DNA of 64,000 nt, from contig NZ_BJUW01000010.1 in NCBI RefSeq assembly GCF_007988825.1, forward strand, positions 1-64,000, written 5' to 3'. A program made the position numbers and the translations under genes. Shown here in pieces: positions 7,940 through 16,665 of the stretch. A model generated the notes under the pieces. The model was not told the DNA's origin and did not search any database. It worked only from the letters and a program-made list of their open reading frames with translations. Within the stretch, counting starts at the first letter, position 1. Every line of letters begins with the position of its first letter. This DNA is from Microbacterium aerolatum. Its GTDB lineage: Bacteria > Actinomycetota > Actinomycetes > Actinomycetales > Microbacteriaceae.

Positions 7940-9022
7940 ATGAACGCGCGAGCACTGCGGGGCATCGCCGTGGCGGCGACCGCCGCGCTGCTGCTCACCG
8001 CGTGTGCGGCTCCGGAGGAGCCCCCGCCCCGCGTGAGTACGACGACAGCACCTCCGGGATCGCCGCAGCCGACTGCCGCCGTCTCGGTCATCGCCGCTGG
8101 CCTCGACGTGCCGTGGTCGGTGGCCTTCCACGACGGCATCCCGCTGGTCAGCGAACGCGACAGCGCACGCATCCTCGAGCTCGACGAGAGCGGCGCAGCG
8201 CGCGAGGTCGCGGTGATCGATGGAGTGCAGCCATCGGGAGAGGGCGGCCTGCTGGGGATCGCAGTCCACGACGACCACCTCTACGTGTACTTCACGGCGG
8301 CGGATGACAACCGGATCGAGCGCTTCCCCTTCAGCGGAGACGCCGGAGGCCTGGCGCTCGGCGATCCGCAGACGGTGCTCGACGGCATCCCGAAGTCCGG
8401 CAATCACAACGGCGGGCGCATCGCATTCGGCCCAGACGGGATGCTGTACGCGACCGCCGGCGATGCCGGCGACGGCTCCGCCGCGCAGGACCTCGACAGC
8501 CTCGCCGGCAAGATCCTGCGTCTGACGCCCGCGGGTGACATTCCCGACGACAACCCGTTCCCCGGCTCGCCCGTGTACAGCTACGGCCACCGCAACCCGC
8601 AGGGCATCGCCTGGGACGATTCGGGCGCGATGTACGCGTCGGAGTTCGGGCAGAACACGTGGGACGAGCTCAACGTCATCGAGGCGAGCGGCGACTACGG
8701 CTGGCCGGAGGTCGAAGGGATCGCCGGGGACGACCGATACATCGACCCCGTCCAGCAGTGGCGCCCCGCGGACGCGAGCCCGAGCGGCATCGCGATCGCC
8801 GACGGCAGCATCTTCATCGCGAACCTGCGCGGTGAGCGACTGCGCGAGGTTCCGCTCGACGATCTCGCCGCATCCACCGAGCACTGGGTGGGGGAGTACG
8901 GTCGTCTGCGCGATGTCGTCGTGGCGCCAGACGGCGCACTCTGGGTGCTGACGAACAACACCGACGGTCGAGGCAGCGCCGGGCCGGATAGCGACCGCAT
9001 CCTGCGCCTCGGGGCTCCTTGA
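7940..9022 (+). CDS. Lipoprotein PQQ-dependent sugar dehydrogenase (GSDH/sorbosone dehydrogenase family)
   Basis: The 360-residue protein begins with a lipoprotein signal peptide whose lipobox LTAC ends at about residue 22, followed by a Pro/Thr-rich linker, so it is anchored outside the cytoplasmic membrane. The rest is a six-bladed quinoprotein propeller of the soluble aldose dehydrogenase family. Key segments are SGNHNGGRIAFGPDGMLYAT, GDAGDGSAAQDL, YSYGHRNPQGIAW and SEFGQNTWDELN, which hold the family's cofactor and Ca sites. It probably oxidises aldose sugars and passes electrons to the respiratory chain. The acceptor and real substrate cannot be read from the sequence. No PQQ biosynthesis gene is in the window. 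Confidence 0.88.
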   Translation: MNARALRGIAVAATAALLLTACAAPEEPPPRVSTTTAPPGSPQPTAAVSVIAAGLDVPWSVAFHDGIPLVSERDSARILELDESGAAREVAVIDGVQPSGEGGLLGIAVHDDHLYVYFTAADDNRIERFPFSGDAGGLALGDPQTVLDGIPKSGNHNGGRIAFGPDGMLYATAGDAGDGSAAQDLDSLAGKILRLTPAGDIPDDNPFPGSPVYSYGHRNPQGIAWDDSGAMYASEFGQNTWDELNVIEASGDYGWPEVEGIAGDDRYIDPVQQWRPADASPSGIAIADGSIFIANLRGERLREVPLDDLAASTEHWVGEYGRLRDVVVAPDGALWVLTNNTDGRGSAGPDSDRILRLGAP

Positions 9023-9037
9023 CCCGCGTTCACTCGC

Positions 9038-9104
9038 CGAGACGGGCTTTGCAGCACGAGACGGCGGCTGCCAGCACCCGTCTCGTGCGGCAAACCCCGT
9101 CTCG
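9038..9104. repeat. Hairpin element related to family A (27-bp arms, 13-nt loop)
   Basis: The left arm 9038-9064 (CGAGACGGGCTTTGCAGCAC and on) pairs with the right arm 9078-9104 with two mismatches around a 13-nt loop. The arm shares the CGAGA..GGGC..TT..AGCACG skeleton and the loop length of the family A elements at 2697, 3792 and 15430. It lies between the convergent stops at 9022 and 9129, and probably also terminates both transcripts. Confidence 0.75.
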
Positions 9105-9128
9105 AGGTGCGACTGTAGGGCGGCGGGT

Positions 9129-10034
9129 CTACGGCGCGAGTGACTCCGCCGGGTCCACCGGCCGGCCGGCATCGCGGATGATGTCAGCCACGACATCCGC
9201 GTCGAAGTGGAAGACGAGGTCATCCGGCGCGAGGCGCTCCAGGAACGGCACGACGCGCACACGATCTTCCTCGATTGTGACCACGGACCCTCCGTAGCCG
9301 TTCACCGCGGCCTCCTCGGCCGGGTCGCCGAAGGCGCACGAGAGGTTCGTCACGCCGGGCGCCACGGTCACCGGCACACCCGCCACGTACTCCGTGACCG
9401 GCAGATGGTAGTGACCGGCGAGGATGACACGTACATCCGTGCCGCGCACGATGTCGATGAGCTCGTGGGCGTCCTGCTCGTCCAGCGCGAGCGCCTGCAG
9501 CAGATCCGTCTGCGCGCGCACCGGCGGATGGTGCACGACCACGACGGTGCCGCGCTCCGCGGGCGTCGCGAGCGACTCGCGGAGGAACTGCTTCTGCTCC
9601 GCCTCGAGGTCGCCGTAGCCGACTCCCGGGATCGAGCTGTCGAGCACGATCACTCGCCAGCCGTCATGCTCGACGACGGATGCCACTGGACGATCCAGAT
9701 CCACGCCAGGCAGCTCCTGCTCACCGGCATCCGGCTGTCCGCCCCCGAGCACCGTGCGGAACGAATCGCGCCGATCGTGATTGCCCATCGCGAAGACCAC
9801 TCGCGCGCCGCGCGCCTGCGCCCACGGGTCGAGCTGCTCCCGGACGCTGCGATACGACTCCTCGGTGCCGTCCTCGCTGACGTCGCCCGAGACGACCACC
9901 AGGTCGAACAGCAGATGCCCGACGTGCGCGAGCGCACGGCGAAGGTGCTCGGCTGTGTCGACCACACCGTAGTGGCGCCCGCCGTCGCCCGAGAAGTGCG
10001 TGTCGCTGAGATGAAGGATGCGCAGACCGCTCAT
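9129..10034 (-). CDS. Calcineurin-like metallophosphoesterase (CpdA-like)
   Basis: The 301-residue protein has all the dinuclear metal motifs in order: D11-X-H13 in LSDTHF, GD at 50-51, GNHD at 84-87, HH at 168-169 (VVHHPP) and GHYH at 207-210. This layout fits class III cyclic nucleotide phosphodiesterases such as CpdA and Rv0805, which hydrolyse cAMP or other phosphodiesters. The substrate cannot be decided from sequence. It is a cytoplasmic protein with no signal peptide. The AEC transporter gene is 30 bp upstream on the same strand. Confidence 0.9.
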   Translation of the reverse strand: MSGLRILHLSDTHFSGDGGRHYGVVDTAEHLRRALAHVGHLLFDLVVVSGDVSEDGTEESYRSVREQLDPWAQARGARVVFAMGNHDRRDSFRTVLGGGQPDAGEQELPGVDLDRPVASVVEHDGWRVIVLDSSIPGVGYGDLEAEQKQFLRESLATPAERGTVVVVHHPPVRAQTDLLQALALDEQDAHELIDIVRGTDVRVILAGHYHLPVTEYVAGVPVTVAPGVTNLSCAFGDPAEEAAVNGYGGSVVTIEEDRVRVVPFLERLAPDDLVFHFDADVVADIIRDAGRPVDPAESLAP

Positions 10035-10064
10035 GCGTTCACTCTGCCAGAAAGCTACGACATC

Positions 10065-10985
10065 TCACCCGAGAATCAGCGTCGCCGTGAGCAGCACTGG
10101 GATGCATCCGATCGTCGTGATGAACACCGTGTCGCGCGAGATCGATTCGCCGATGTCGTAGCGCTGCGAGTAGTTGAAGACGTTCTGCGCGGTGGGAAGC
10201 GCCGCCAGCACGACCACGATCAGCACCTCGTGCGCCGACAGGCCGAACACGAACTCCGCCACGACCCACGCGAGCACCGGCATCACCAGCAGCTTCAGCG
10301 TGCTCGCCAGCAGCACATCCCGCCGGTGCCCCGAGGTGCCGAGGACCCGCTGTCCGAACAGGGAGATACCGTAACTGATCAGCAGGACCGGCACGCACGC
10401 GTTCGCCAGCAACGTCGCCGGCTCCATGACGATGGGCGGCAGCTCGACACCCAGCACCGACACGAGCGTCCCGAGCGCGGACCCCAGGATGATCGGGTTC
10501 GTCGCCGTGCGCACGAACGTGCGCCACACCGAGGTGCGTCCGCTGGTGACGGTGTCGAGGATCGTCAGCGAGATCGGCGTGAACACCAGAAGCTGCATCA
10601 GGATCACCGGCGCGGGGTAGGCGGCGCTGCCCAGCAGATACAGCGACAGCGGGATGCCGATGTTGTTCGAGTTCACCTGGCCTGCAGACAGTGCGCCGAT
10701 CACGGTCTCGCCCACGTCGCGCTTCCAGACCAGCTTCGCCACCAGCGCGTAGGCCGCGATGACGGCGATCGCGGCGATCGCCGAGACCGGCAGGAGCGAC
10801 GAGAACAGCACCCGCGCGTCGGCCTGCGCGAGCACGGTGAACAACAGGAACGGGGACAGGACGAAGAACGTCAGCCGGCCCAGCACGTGGCGCGCATGCG
10901 GGCCGAGCAGATCCATGCGTCCGATGATGTACCCGACGGCGATGGCGAGTCCCACCACGGCGAATCCGGTGAGAGTCTCGAGCAC
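10065..10985 (-). CDS. AEC-family (auxin efflux carrier-like) transporter
   Basis: The 306-residue integral membrane protein has about ten TM helices in two halves. The conserved GQVNSNNIGIPLSLYLLGS segment (about residues 102-120) of the AEC family lies at the crossover helix of the first half, and ALPTAQNVFNYSQRY is at the equivalent point of the second half. AEC proteins export or import small organic acids such as malate or malonate, or auxin in plants. The substrate here is unknown. The start is GTG at 10985. Confidence 0.9.
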   Translation of the reverse strand: MLETLTGFAVVGLAIAVGYIIGRMDLLGPHARHVLGRLTFFVLSPFLLFTVLAQADARVLFSSLLPVSAIAAIAVIAAYALVAKLVWKRDVGETVIGALSAGQVNSNNIGIPLSLYLLGSAAYPAPVILMQLLVFTPISLTILDTVTSGRTSVWRTFVRTATNPIILGSALGTLVSVLGVELPPIVMEPATLLANACVPVLLISYGISLFGQRVLGTSGHRRDVLLASTLKLLVMPVLAWVVAEFVFGLSAHEVLIVVVLAALPTAQNVFNYSQRYDIGESISRDTVFITTIGCIPVLLTATLILG

Positions 10986-11056
10986 TTTCCGAGCCTAGCG
11001 CTCGCGGTTCGGCGACCCGCCCCGACAGAGCAGTTTTTTCCTTCTCACCGGGAAAT

Positions 11057-11084
11057 TTGACTTCCCTATGGAACCGGCTATGGT
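11057..11084 (+). promoter_or_regulatory. Candidate sigma-70-type promoter for the 44-residue protein gene
   Basis: TTGACT at 11057-11062 and TATGGT at 11079-11084 are separated by 16 bp, a good match to housekeeping promoter spacing. The start codon follows 45 bp after the -10 box. This is the most AT-rich stretch in the gap after the AEC gene. Confidence 0.5.
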
Positions 11085-11129
11085 CAATGGCACACCCGCC
11101 AGCCGATACGAGAGGGGAAGCGAGTCCCG

Positions 11130-11264
11130 ATGGCAGGAAAGACGCCGACAGCAAAGACCGGGAAGAAGACTGCGCAGCTGACGCTCAAGGAGAAGCGAGC
11201 AGCCAAGCGCGCCAAGCAGGAGCCGGAATCCTTCATCAAGCCACGCAAGGGTGCGGCCGGCTGA
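11130..11264 (+). CDS. Short, strongly basic protein (44 residues)
   Basis: The product begins MAGKTPTAKTGKKTAQ and contains LTLKEKRAAKRAKQEPE, with about a third of its residues Lys or Arg and no hydrophobic segment. A purine-rich site (GAGAGGGGAAGCGAG) lies just upstream of the ATG, with a good promoter further upstream and a strong hairpin downstream, so this is a complete transcription unit. The composition suggests an RNA- or DNA-binding or ribosome-associated peptide. I do not know a named family. It is short enough to be missed by length-filtered gene callers. Confidence 0.7.
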   Translation: MAGKTPTAKTGKKTAQLTLKEKRAAKRAKQEPESFIKPRKGAAG

Positions 11265-11292
11265 CCAGTTGAAGGACCGGCCCCTGAGGGGT

Positions 11293-11327
11293 GGGGGAGT
11301 CGCAGGCGGGTGACCTGCGGCTCCCCC
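11293..11327. terminator. Terminator between the small basic gene and the IclR regulator gene
   Basis: A 14-bp stem (GGGGGAGTCGCAGG with CCTGCGGCTCCCCC) with a 7-nt loop is followed by TTCCTCG. It lies between convergent stops at 11264 and 11338 and can serve both directions. Confidence 0.85.
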
Positions 11328-11337
11328 TTCCTCGTCT

Positions 11338-12102
11338 CTAGCGCAGGCGCCGCTGCAGCTCCGCCGCGGTCTCGGTCACGGCAGTCGCGGCATCCGCTTC
11401 GCTCGGTCCCGTGTCGATCGACCAGGTCACGGCGACGGCCGCGATCGGCCATCCGGATGTGTCGAGCACGGCCGCACCCACCGAGCGTGTTCCGTCCGTG
11501 ATCTCGCCGTCCTCCGACGCATGGCCTGCCGCGCGGATGCTGCGCAGCAGCTCGCGCAGCTCGCTGGGCCTGCCCGGTCCGAGACCGGTGCGCGTCGAGA
11601 ACGCCGATGCGCTCGGGTACAGCGCCCGCACCTGCTCGCGCGGCAGGGCCGCGAGCATCGCCCGCCCCGTGGCGGTGAGGTGCGCGGGCAGGCGGACGCC
11701 CACTTCCGTCACGAGCGCCGGTCGCCGCGGCGCGCGTTCCTCGACGATGTAGACCACATCGGATCCGCTCAGCACACCCAGGTGCGTGCTCTCGCCGAGG
11801 CGGTCTGCGAGCGCTGCGACGAGCGGACGGCCGAGCCGCGCCAGTGGCTGCTGCCGCGCGAAGCCGCCGGCGAGTTCGGATGCCGCGGTGCCCAGTGCCC
11901 ACCGGCGTTCCTCGCGCAGGTGCAGGACGAACCCGTGCTCGGCCAGGGTGTTCAGCAGATGGTGGACCGTCGAGCGGGGGAGGCCCAGCTCGCGCGCGAT
12001 GGCGGCTGCCGCCACAGGGGCGGGACGCGTGGCCAGATGCCGCAGGATCCGCAGAGTCTGGTCTGCGGCGGGCACCTGCGGGTTGTCTGTGATCACAGAC
12101 AC
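11338..12102 (-). CDS. IclR-family regulator, probable repressor of the hut genes
   Basis: The protein has about 254 residues. An N-terminal winged helix-turn-helix (ARELGLPRSTVHHLLNTLAEHGFV) is followed by the IclR effector domain, with the conserved LTATGRAMLAALP segment and a C-terminal AAVAVTWSID strand region. It is divergent from hutH, so control of histidine catabolism is the natural guess; urocanate is the usual hut effector. The start is uncertain: GTG at 12102, 12096 or 12075 and ATG at 12132 are in frame, and none has a clear ribosome-binding site. An 18-bp palindrome overlaps the start region, which suggests autoregulation. Confidence 0.85.
   Translation of the reverse strand: MSVITDNPQVPAADQTLRILRHLATRPAPVAAAAIARELGLPRSTVHHLLNTLAEHGFVLHLREERRWALGTAASELAGGFARQQPLARLGRPLVAALADRLGESTHLGVLSGSDVVYIVEERAPRRPALVTEVGVRLPAHLTATGRAMLAALPREQVRALYPSASAFSTRTGLGPGRPSELRELLRSIRAAGHASEDGEITDGTRSVGAAVLDTSGWPIAAVAVTWSIDTGPSEADAATAVTETAAELQRRLR
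12084..12101. promoter_or_regulatory. Perfect 18-bp palindrome, candidate hut operator
   Basis: The sequence TGTCTGTGATCACAGACA is its own reverse complement. It lies 54 bp upstream of the hutH start and over the 5' end of the divergent IclR gene. IclR proteins bind short palindromes in such divergent regions. A site here could shut off both genes. Confidence 0.65.
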
Positions 12103-12154
12103 AGGATGCCACGCGACCCTGTCCGCCGCCACCGGCCGGGTGTGGAATCAAGAC

Positions 12155-13702
12155 ATGCCCCATCCCATCCGCATCGGCGCCGACGTCCTCACCCCCGCAG
12201 AGGTCGTCGCGATCGCGCGTCACGGTGCACGGATCGAACTCGCCGACGAGGCGCTCGACCTGATCGCCGAGACGCGCGGCGTCATAGACGGCCTCGCCGC
12301 CGACCCGCACCCGCACTACGGCGTCTCCACCGGCTTCGGCGCACTCGCGACGACCTTCATCGCCCCGGAGCGACGCCGTCAGCTGCAGGCGAGTCTCATC
12401 CGCTCGCACGCGGCCGGTACGGGCGCCGAGGTCGAGACCGAGGTCGTGCGCGCGCTGCAGCTGCTGCGTCTGCAGACCCTCGCCACCGGGCGCACCGGGG
12501 TGCGCACCGTTGTCGCCGAGACCTACGCCGCCATGCTGAACGCCGGCATCACCCCGGTCGTCCGCGAGTACGGGTCGCTGGGGTGCTCCGGCGATCTCGC
12601 CCCGCTCGCGCATGTCGCGCTCGCCGCGATGGGGGAGGGCGATGTGCGCGTCGAAGGCTCTGGATCGGTCGCTGAGCCTGTCGAAGCGTCCGCGGCGCTC
12701 GCCGACGCCGGCATCCAACCCCTCATCCTCGAAGAGAAGGAGGGGCTCGCGCTCATCAACGGCACCGACGGGATGCTCGGGATGCTGCTGCTCACCCTGC
12801 ACGACCTCGAGACGCTCATCACGACGGCTGACCTCGCAGCGGCCATGTCGATCGAGAGCCAGCTCGGAACGGATGCCGTCTTCGCCGCCGACCTCATGGC
12901 GATGCGCCCGCAGGTCGGGCAGGCGGCGTCCGCCGCCAACGTGCGCGCCTTCCTCGCCGGATCCCCCATGGTCGCCAGCCACCGCGGACCGGAGGACGGC
13001 CGCGTGCAGGACGCGTACTCGCTGCGCTGCGCGCCGCAGGTGCACGGCGCGGCCCGCGACACCATGTCGCACGCCGCGACGATCGCGTCGCGAGAACTGG
13101 CGAGCGTGATCGACAACCCGGTCGTCACGGTGGACGGGCGTATCGAGTCCAACGGCAACTTCCACGGGGCGCCGGTCGCGGCCGTGCTCGACTTCCTCGC
13201 GATCTCGATCGCCGACGTCGCCTCTGTGTCGGAGCGCCGCACCGACCGGGCACTTGACCCCGCGCGCAGCCACGGCCTGCCGCCGTTCCTCGCGCACGAG
13301 GTCGGGGTGGACTCCGGACTCATGATCGCCCAGTACGCCGCCGCCGGGATCGTCTCCGAACTCAAGCGCCTCGCAGTGCCGGCATCCGTCGACTCCATCC
13401 CGTCCTCGGCGATGCAGGAGGACCACGTCTCGATGGGCTGGGCGGCAGCGCGGAAGCTGCGCCGCGCCATCGACGGGCTCGCCCGGGTGCTCGCGATCGA
13501 GGTGATCACCGGCGCACGCGCGCTCGACCTGCGTGCACCGCTGCTCGCAGGCCCCGCGACGGGTGCGGTGCGCGATCTCGTCCGCACCGTGGCTGCCGGT
13601 CCAGGGCCCGACCGGTACCTATCGCCCGAGATCGAAGCCGTCACCGAACTCGTCCGATCGGGCGCGATCGCCCGCACCGCCAAGGAGAACGCTCATGTCT
13701 GA
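12155..13702 (+). CDS. hutH: Histidine ammonia-lyase
   Basis: The 515-residue enzyme removes ammonia from L-histidine to give urocanate. Key segments are [10 protein letters not shown] near residue 51 and the MIO cofactor site [14 protein letters not shown], where the autocatalytic tripeptide is Cys144-Ser145-Gly146 instead of the textbook Ala-Ser-Gly. [14 protein letters not shown] and [12 protein letters not shown] follow in their usual places. Residues 168-181 ([14 protein letters not shown]) come from an inserted short interspersed repeat at 12667-12688, in a surface loop after the MIO site. The gene overlaps hutU by 8 bp. Confidence 0.96.
   Translation: MPHPIRIGADVLTPAEVVAIARHGARIELADEALDLIAETRGVIDGLAADPHPHYGVSTGFGALATTFIAPERRRQLQASLIRSHAAGTGAEVETEVVRALQLLRLQTLATGRTGVRTVVAETYAAMLNAGITPVVREYGSLGCSGDLAPLAHVALAAMGEGDVRVEGSGSVAEPVEASAALADAGIQPLILEEKEGLALINGTDGMLGMLLLTLHDLETLITTADLAAAMSIESQLGTDAVFAADLMAMRPQVGQAASAANVRAFLAGSPMVASHRGPEDGRVQDAYSLRCAPQVHGAARDTMSHAATIASRELASVIDNPVVTVDGRIESNGNFHGAPVAAVLDFLAISIADVASVSERRTDRALDPARSHGLPPFLAHEVGVDSGLMIAQYAAAGIVSELKRLAVPASVDSIPSSAMQEDHVSMGWAAARKLRRAIDGLARVLAIEVITGARALDLRAPLLAGPATGAVRDLVRTVAAGPGPDRYLSPEIEAVTELVRSGAIARTAKENAHV
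12667..12688. repeat. Short interspersed repeat B inside hutH
   Basis: The sequence GGTCGCTGAGCCTGTCGAAG plus CG is nearly identical to the copy inside hutU at 14222-14243. It is related, with the CCCTGAGCCGGTCGAAGGG variant, to copies at 13733, 19389, 24816 and 52266. It is read in frame as part of SVAEPVEAS. Confidence 0.9.
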
Positions 13703-15419
13703 CACCGCTGCTTCGGGTACTGCCGTGCCGGGCCCTTCGACCGGCTCAGGGACCGGGGATCGTTCCGTTCGCGCGCCACGCGGTCCGGAGCGCACCGCCA
13801 AGAGCTGGGGCGCCGAAGCCGCCAAGCGGATGCTGATGAACAACCTCGATCCTGAGGTCGCCGAGCATCCCGAGGACCTCGTCGTGTACGGCGGCACCGG
13901 CCGCGCAGCCCGCAGCTGGAAGGCGTACGACGCGATCGTCCGCACGCTCGACGAGCTCGAGCCCGACGAGACGCTGCTCGTGCAGTCCGGCAAGCCGGTC
14001 GGTGTGTTCCGCACGCACGAGTGGGCGCCGCGGGTGCTCATCGCCAACTCCAACCTCGTCGGTGACTGGGCGACGTGGCCCGAGTTCCGCCGGCTCGAGT
14101 CGCTCGGGCTCACGATGTACGGGCAGATGACGGCCGGGTCATGGATCTACATCGGCACGCAGGGCATCCTCCAGGGCACGTACGAGACGTTCGCGGCCGT
14201 CGCGCGGTCGCTTCCAAGAGCGGTCGCTGAGCCTGTCGAAGCGTCGCTGGCCGGAACGCTCACCCTCACCGCCGGCGCCGGAGGGATGGGCGGCGCGCAG
14301 CCGCTGGCCGTGACGATGAACGGCGGAGCGGTGCTCATCGTCGACGTCGACGAGACGCGTCTGGCCCGCCGCGTCGAACACGGATACCTCGACCGCCACA
14401 CGACCGACCTGGATCAGGCCGTCACAGATGTCCTCGCCGCCAAAGACGCCGGCGAGGCGCTCTCAGTGGGGGTCGTCGGCAACGCCGCCGACGTGTTCCC
14501 CGAGCTGCTGCGCCGCGGCATCCCGATCGACATCGTCACCGATCAGACCAGCGCGCACGACCCGCTCGCCTACCTCCCGCAGGGCGTCTCGGTCGCCGAG
14601 TGGAAGACGGAGGCCGAGCGCGATCCGGAGGAGTTCACCCGCCGCGCACGCGCGTCGATGGCAGAGCACGTCGCCGCGATGGTCGGATTCCAGGATGCCG
14701 GTGCCGCCGTGTTCGACTACGGCAACTCGATCCGCCGCGAGGCCGAGCTCGGTGGGTTCGAGCGGGCCTTCGCGTTCCCCGGGTTCGTTCCCGCGTACAT
14801 CCGGCCGCTCTTCGCCGAGGGAAAGGGGCCGTTCCGCTGGGTCGCGCTCTCCGGCGACCCGGCCGATATCGCCGCGACCGACCGTGCCGTGAAGGAGCTG
14901 TTCCCTGAGGACGCGGCGCTGCACCGCTGGCTCGACCAGGCGGCGGAGAAGGTGCACTTCGAGGGGCTGCCGGCCCGGATCTGCTGGCTCGGCTACCAGG
15001 AGCGCCACCTCGCAGGACTGAAGTTCAACGAGATGGTCGCGTCGGGTGAGCTGAAGGCGCCGATCGTGATCGGCCGCGACCACCTGGACGCCGGATCCGT
15101 CGCCTCGCCGTACCGCGAGACCGAGGCGATGGCCGACGGCTCGGACGCGATCGCCGACTGGCCGCTGCTGAACGCACTGCTGAACACGGCATCCGGGGCG
15201 TCGTGGGTGTCGCTGCACCACGGTGGCGGGGTCGGGATCGGCCGCAGCATCCACGCCGGTCAGGTCACCGTCGCCGACGGGACGGCGCTTGCGGCGGAGA
15301 AGCTCGAGCGCGTGCTCACCAACGACCCTGGCACCGGCGTCATGCGCCACGTGGATGCCGGGTACGAGCGCGCTCGCGAGGTCGCCCGCGACCGTGGCCT
15401 GAAGGTGCCGATGCTGTGA
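13695..15419 (+). CDS. hutU: Urocanate hydratase
   Basis: The 574-residue NAD-containing enzyme converts urocanate to 4-imidazolone-5-propionate. Family signatures include [64 protein letters not shown] and the catalytic-cysteine segment [10 protein letters not shown] near residue 430. [16 protein letters not shown] lies near the C-terminus. Two repeat-derived insertions are present, at residues 13-20 (GPSTGSGT, N-terminal extension) and 176-183 (AVAEPVEA), just before [10 protein letters not shown]. The ATG overlaps the hutH stop by 8 bp (ATGTCTGA). A family A hairpin separates it from hutI. Confidence 0.96.
   Translation: MSDTAASGTAVPGPSTGSGTGDRSVRAPRGPERTAKSWGAEAAKRMLMNNLDPEVAEHPEDLVVYGGTGRAARSWKAYDAIVRTLDELEPDETLLVQSGKPVGVFRTHEWAPRVLIANSNLVGDWATWPEFRRLESLGLTMYGQMTAGSWIYIGTQGILQGTYETFAAVARSLPRAVAEPVEASLAGTLTLTAGAGGMGGAQPLAVTMNGGAVLIVDVDETRLARRVEHGYLDRHTTDLDQAVTDVLAAKDAGEALSVGVVGNAADVFPELLRRGIPIDIVTDQTSAHDPLAYLPQGVSVAEWKTEAERDPEEFTRRARASMAEHVAAMVGFQDAGAAVFDYGNSIRREAELGGFERAFAFPGFVPAYIRPLFAEGKGPFRWVALSGDPADIAATDRAVKELFPEDAALHRWLDQAAEKVHFEGLPARICWLGYQERHLAGLKFNEMVASGELKAPIVIGRDHLDAGSVASPYRETEAMADGSDAIADWPLLNALLNTASGASWVSLHHGGGVGIGRSIHAGQVTVADGTALAAEKLERVLTNDPGTGVMRHVDAGYERAREVARDRGLKVPML
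13733..13754. repeat. Short interspersed repeat B in the 5' end of hutU
   Basis: CCCTTCGACCGGCTCAGGGA plus CC is the reverse complement of the GGTCCCTGAGCCGGTCGAAG type copies at 19389 and 52266. It is translated as part of GPSTGSGTG in the poorly conserved N-terminal extension. Confidence 0.85.
14222..14243. repeat. Short interspersed repeat B inside hutU
   Basis: This is the same 22-bp core as in hutH (GGTCGCTGAGCCTGTCGAAG plus CG), in the same orientation and read in frame as AVAEPVEAS, between conserved hutU blocks. Confidence 0.9.
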
Positions 15420-15429
15420 TGCTAGAAGT

Positions 15430-15486
15430 CGAGAGGGCGGTTCGGCACAGTGTCGGGGGTGGGCACCGTGCTCAAGCGCCCTTTCG
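15430..15486. repeat. Hairpin element family A, copy 3, inside the hut operon
   Basis: Arms 15430-15452 and 15464-15486 form an imperfect 23-bp stem with an 11-nt loop. The left arm CGAGAGGGCGGTTCGGCACA matches copies 1 and 2. It lies in the 91-bp gap between hutU and hutI, so it could attenuate or process the operon transcript. Confidence 0.8.
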
Positions 15487-15510
15487 ACGCTCGACGGAAG
15501 GCGGATGCCG

Positions 15511-16665
15511 ATGCGCACTCTGATCACGAACATCGGTGAGTTGACGACGAACACGGAAGCCGGTGTGGTTCGGGACGCCGCTGTGATCATCGAGAACGAA
15601 AGATTTGCGTGGGTCGGGTCGGCCGACGATGCTCCCCCGGACCCCGCGGGATACGCGGAGGTGGATGCCGAAGGGCGTGCCGTGATCCCCGGGTTCGTCG
15701 ACAGCCACAGCCACATCGTGTTCGGCGGCGACCGCGCGACGGAGTTCGAGGCGCGCATGGCGGGGGAGAAGTATGCCGCCGGCGGCATCCGCTCGACCGT
15801 CGCCGCCACACGAGCCGCTACGGATGACGAGTTGCGGGCGCGGCTGCGCGGATTCATCGACGAGATGCGCGCGCAGGGCACCACGACGGTCGAGATCAAG
15901 AGCGGCTACGGGCTCGACGTCGAGACGGAGAAGCGCCTGGTGCGCCTGGCGGCCGAGGTCACCTCGGAGGTGACCTTTCTCGGCGCGCACGTCGTCCCGG
16001 CGGAGTACGCCGAGGACCCCGACGCCTACGTCGATCTGGTCACGGGCCCGATGCTGGATGCCTGCGCCCCCCACGCTCGCTGGATCGATGTCTTCTGCGA
16101 GACCGGCGCCTTCACCGTCGCGCAGTCCCGCAGGGTGCTCGAGGCAGGCGTCGCGCGCGGACTCGCTCCGCGCGTTCATGCCGGCCAGCTCGGCCCCGGT
16201 GACGGTGTGCGGATGGCAGTCGAGCTCGGTGCGGCATCCGTCGACCACGGCACCTATCTCTCCGACGACGACGTCGCGGCGCTCGCGGCCTCCGACACGG
16301 TCCTCACTCTGCTCCCCGGCGTGGAGTTCTCGACGCGCCAGCCCTACCCGGATGCCCGGCGTCTCATCGACGCGGGCGTGACCGTCGCGATCGCGTGCGA
16401 CACGAACCCCGGGTCGAGCTTCACCTCGTCCATGCCTTTCTGCATCGCCGTCGCCGTGCGCGACATGGGCATGACACCGTCCGAGGCGCTGTGGGCGGCG
16501 ACCGCCGGGGGAGCGGCGGCACTGCGCCGCGACGATATCGGCGTGATCGCGCCTGGCGCCCGCGCCGACCTCGTGCTGTTGGACGCACCGAGCCACGTGC
16601 ACCTGTCGTACCGCCCTGGCGTCCCCCTTGTGCGTGCGGTGTGGAAGGACGGCGTGCGCGTCTAG
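15511..16665 (+). CDS. hutI: Imidazolonepropionase
   Basis: The 384-residue amidohydrolase opens the ring of imidazolone-5-propionate to give N-formimino-L-glutamate. The metal-binding H-X-H is in [17 protein letters not shown], followed by [27 protein letters not shown] and the [15 protein letters not shown] aspartate segment of the family. I prefer ATG 15511 over ATG 15505 because the GGAAGG at 15496-15501 is then correctly spaced. The stop codon overlaps that of the convergent gene at 16662 through a CTAG. Confidence 0.95.
   Translation: MRTLITNIGELTTNTEAGVVRDAAVIIENERFAWVGSADDAPPDPAGYAEVDAEGRAVIPGFVDSHSHIVFGGDRATEFEARMAGEKYAAGGIRSTVAATRAATDDELRARLRGFIDEMRAQGTTTVEIKSGYGLDVETEKRLVRLAAEVTSEVTFLGAHVVPAEYAEDPDAYVDLVTGPMLDACAPHARWIDVFCETGAFTVAQSRRVLEAGVARGLAPRVHAGQLGPGDGVRMAVELGAASVDHGTYLSDDDVAALAASDTVLTLLPGVEFSTRQPYPDARRLIDAGVTVAIACDTNPGSSFTSSMPFCIAVAVRDMGMTPSEALWAATAGGAAALRRDDIGVIAPGARADLVLLDAPSHVHLSYRPGVPLVRAVWKDGVRV

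Noticed and set aside
11084-13426. Very long open frame antisense to hutH and the IclR gene (780 codons), and similar frames elsewhere
   Set aside because: It is a GC-rich shadow frame: no family motifs, Arg/Gly/Asp-rich composition, and it covers two well-identified genes.
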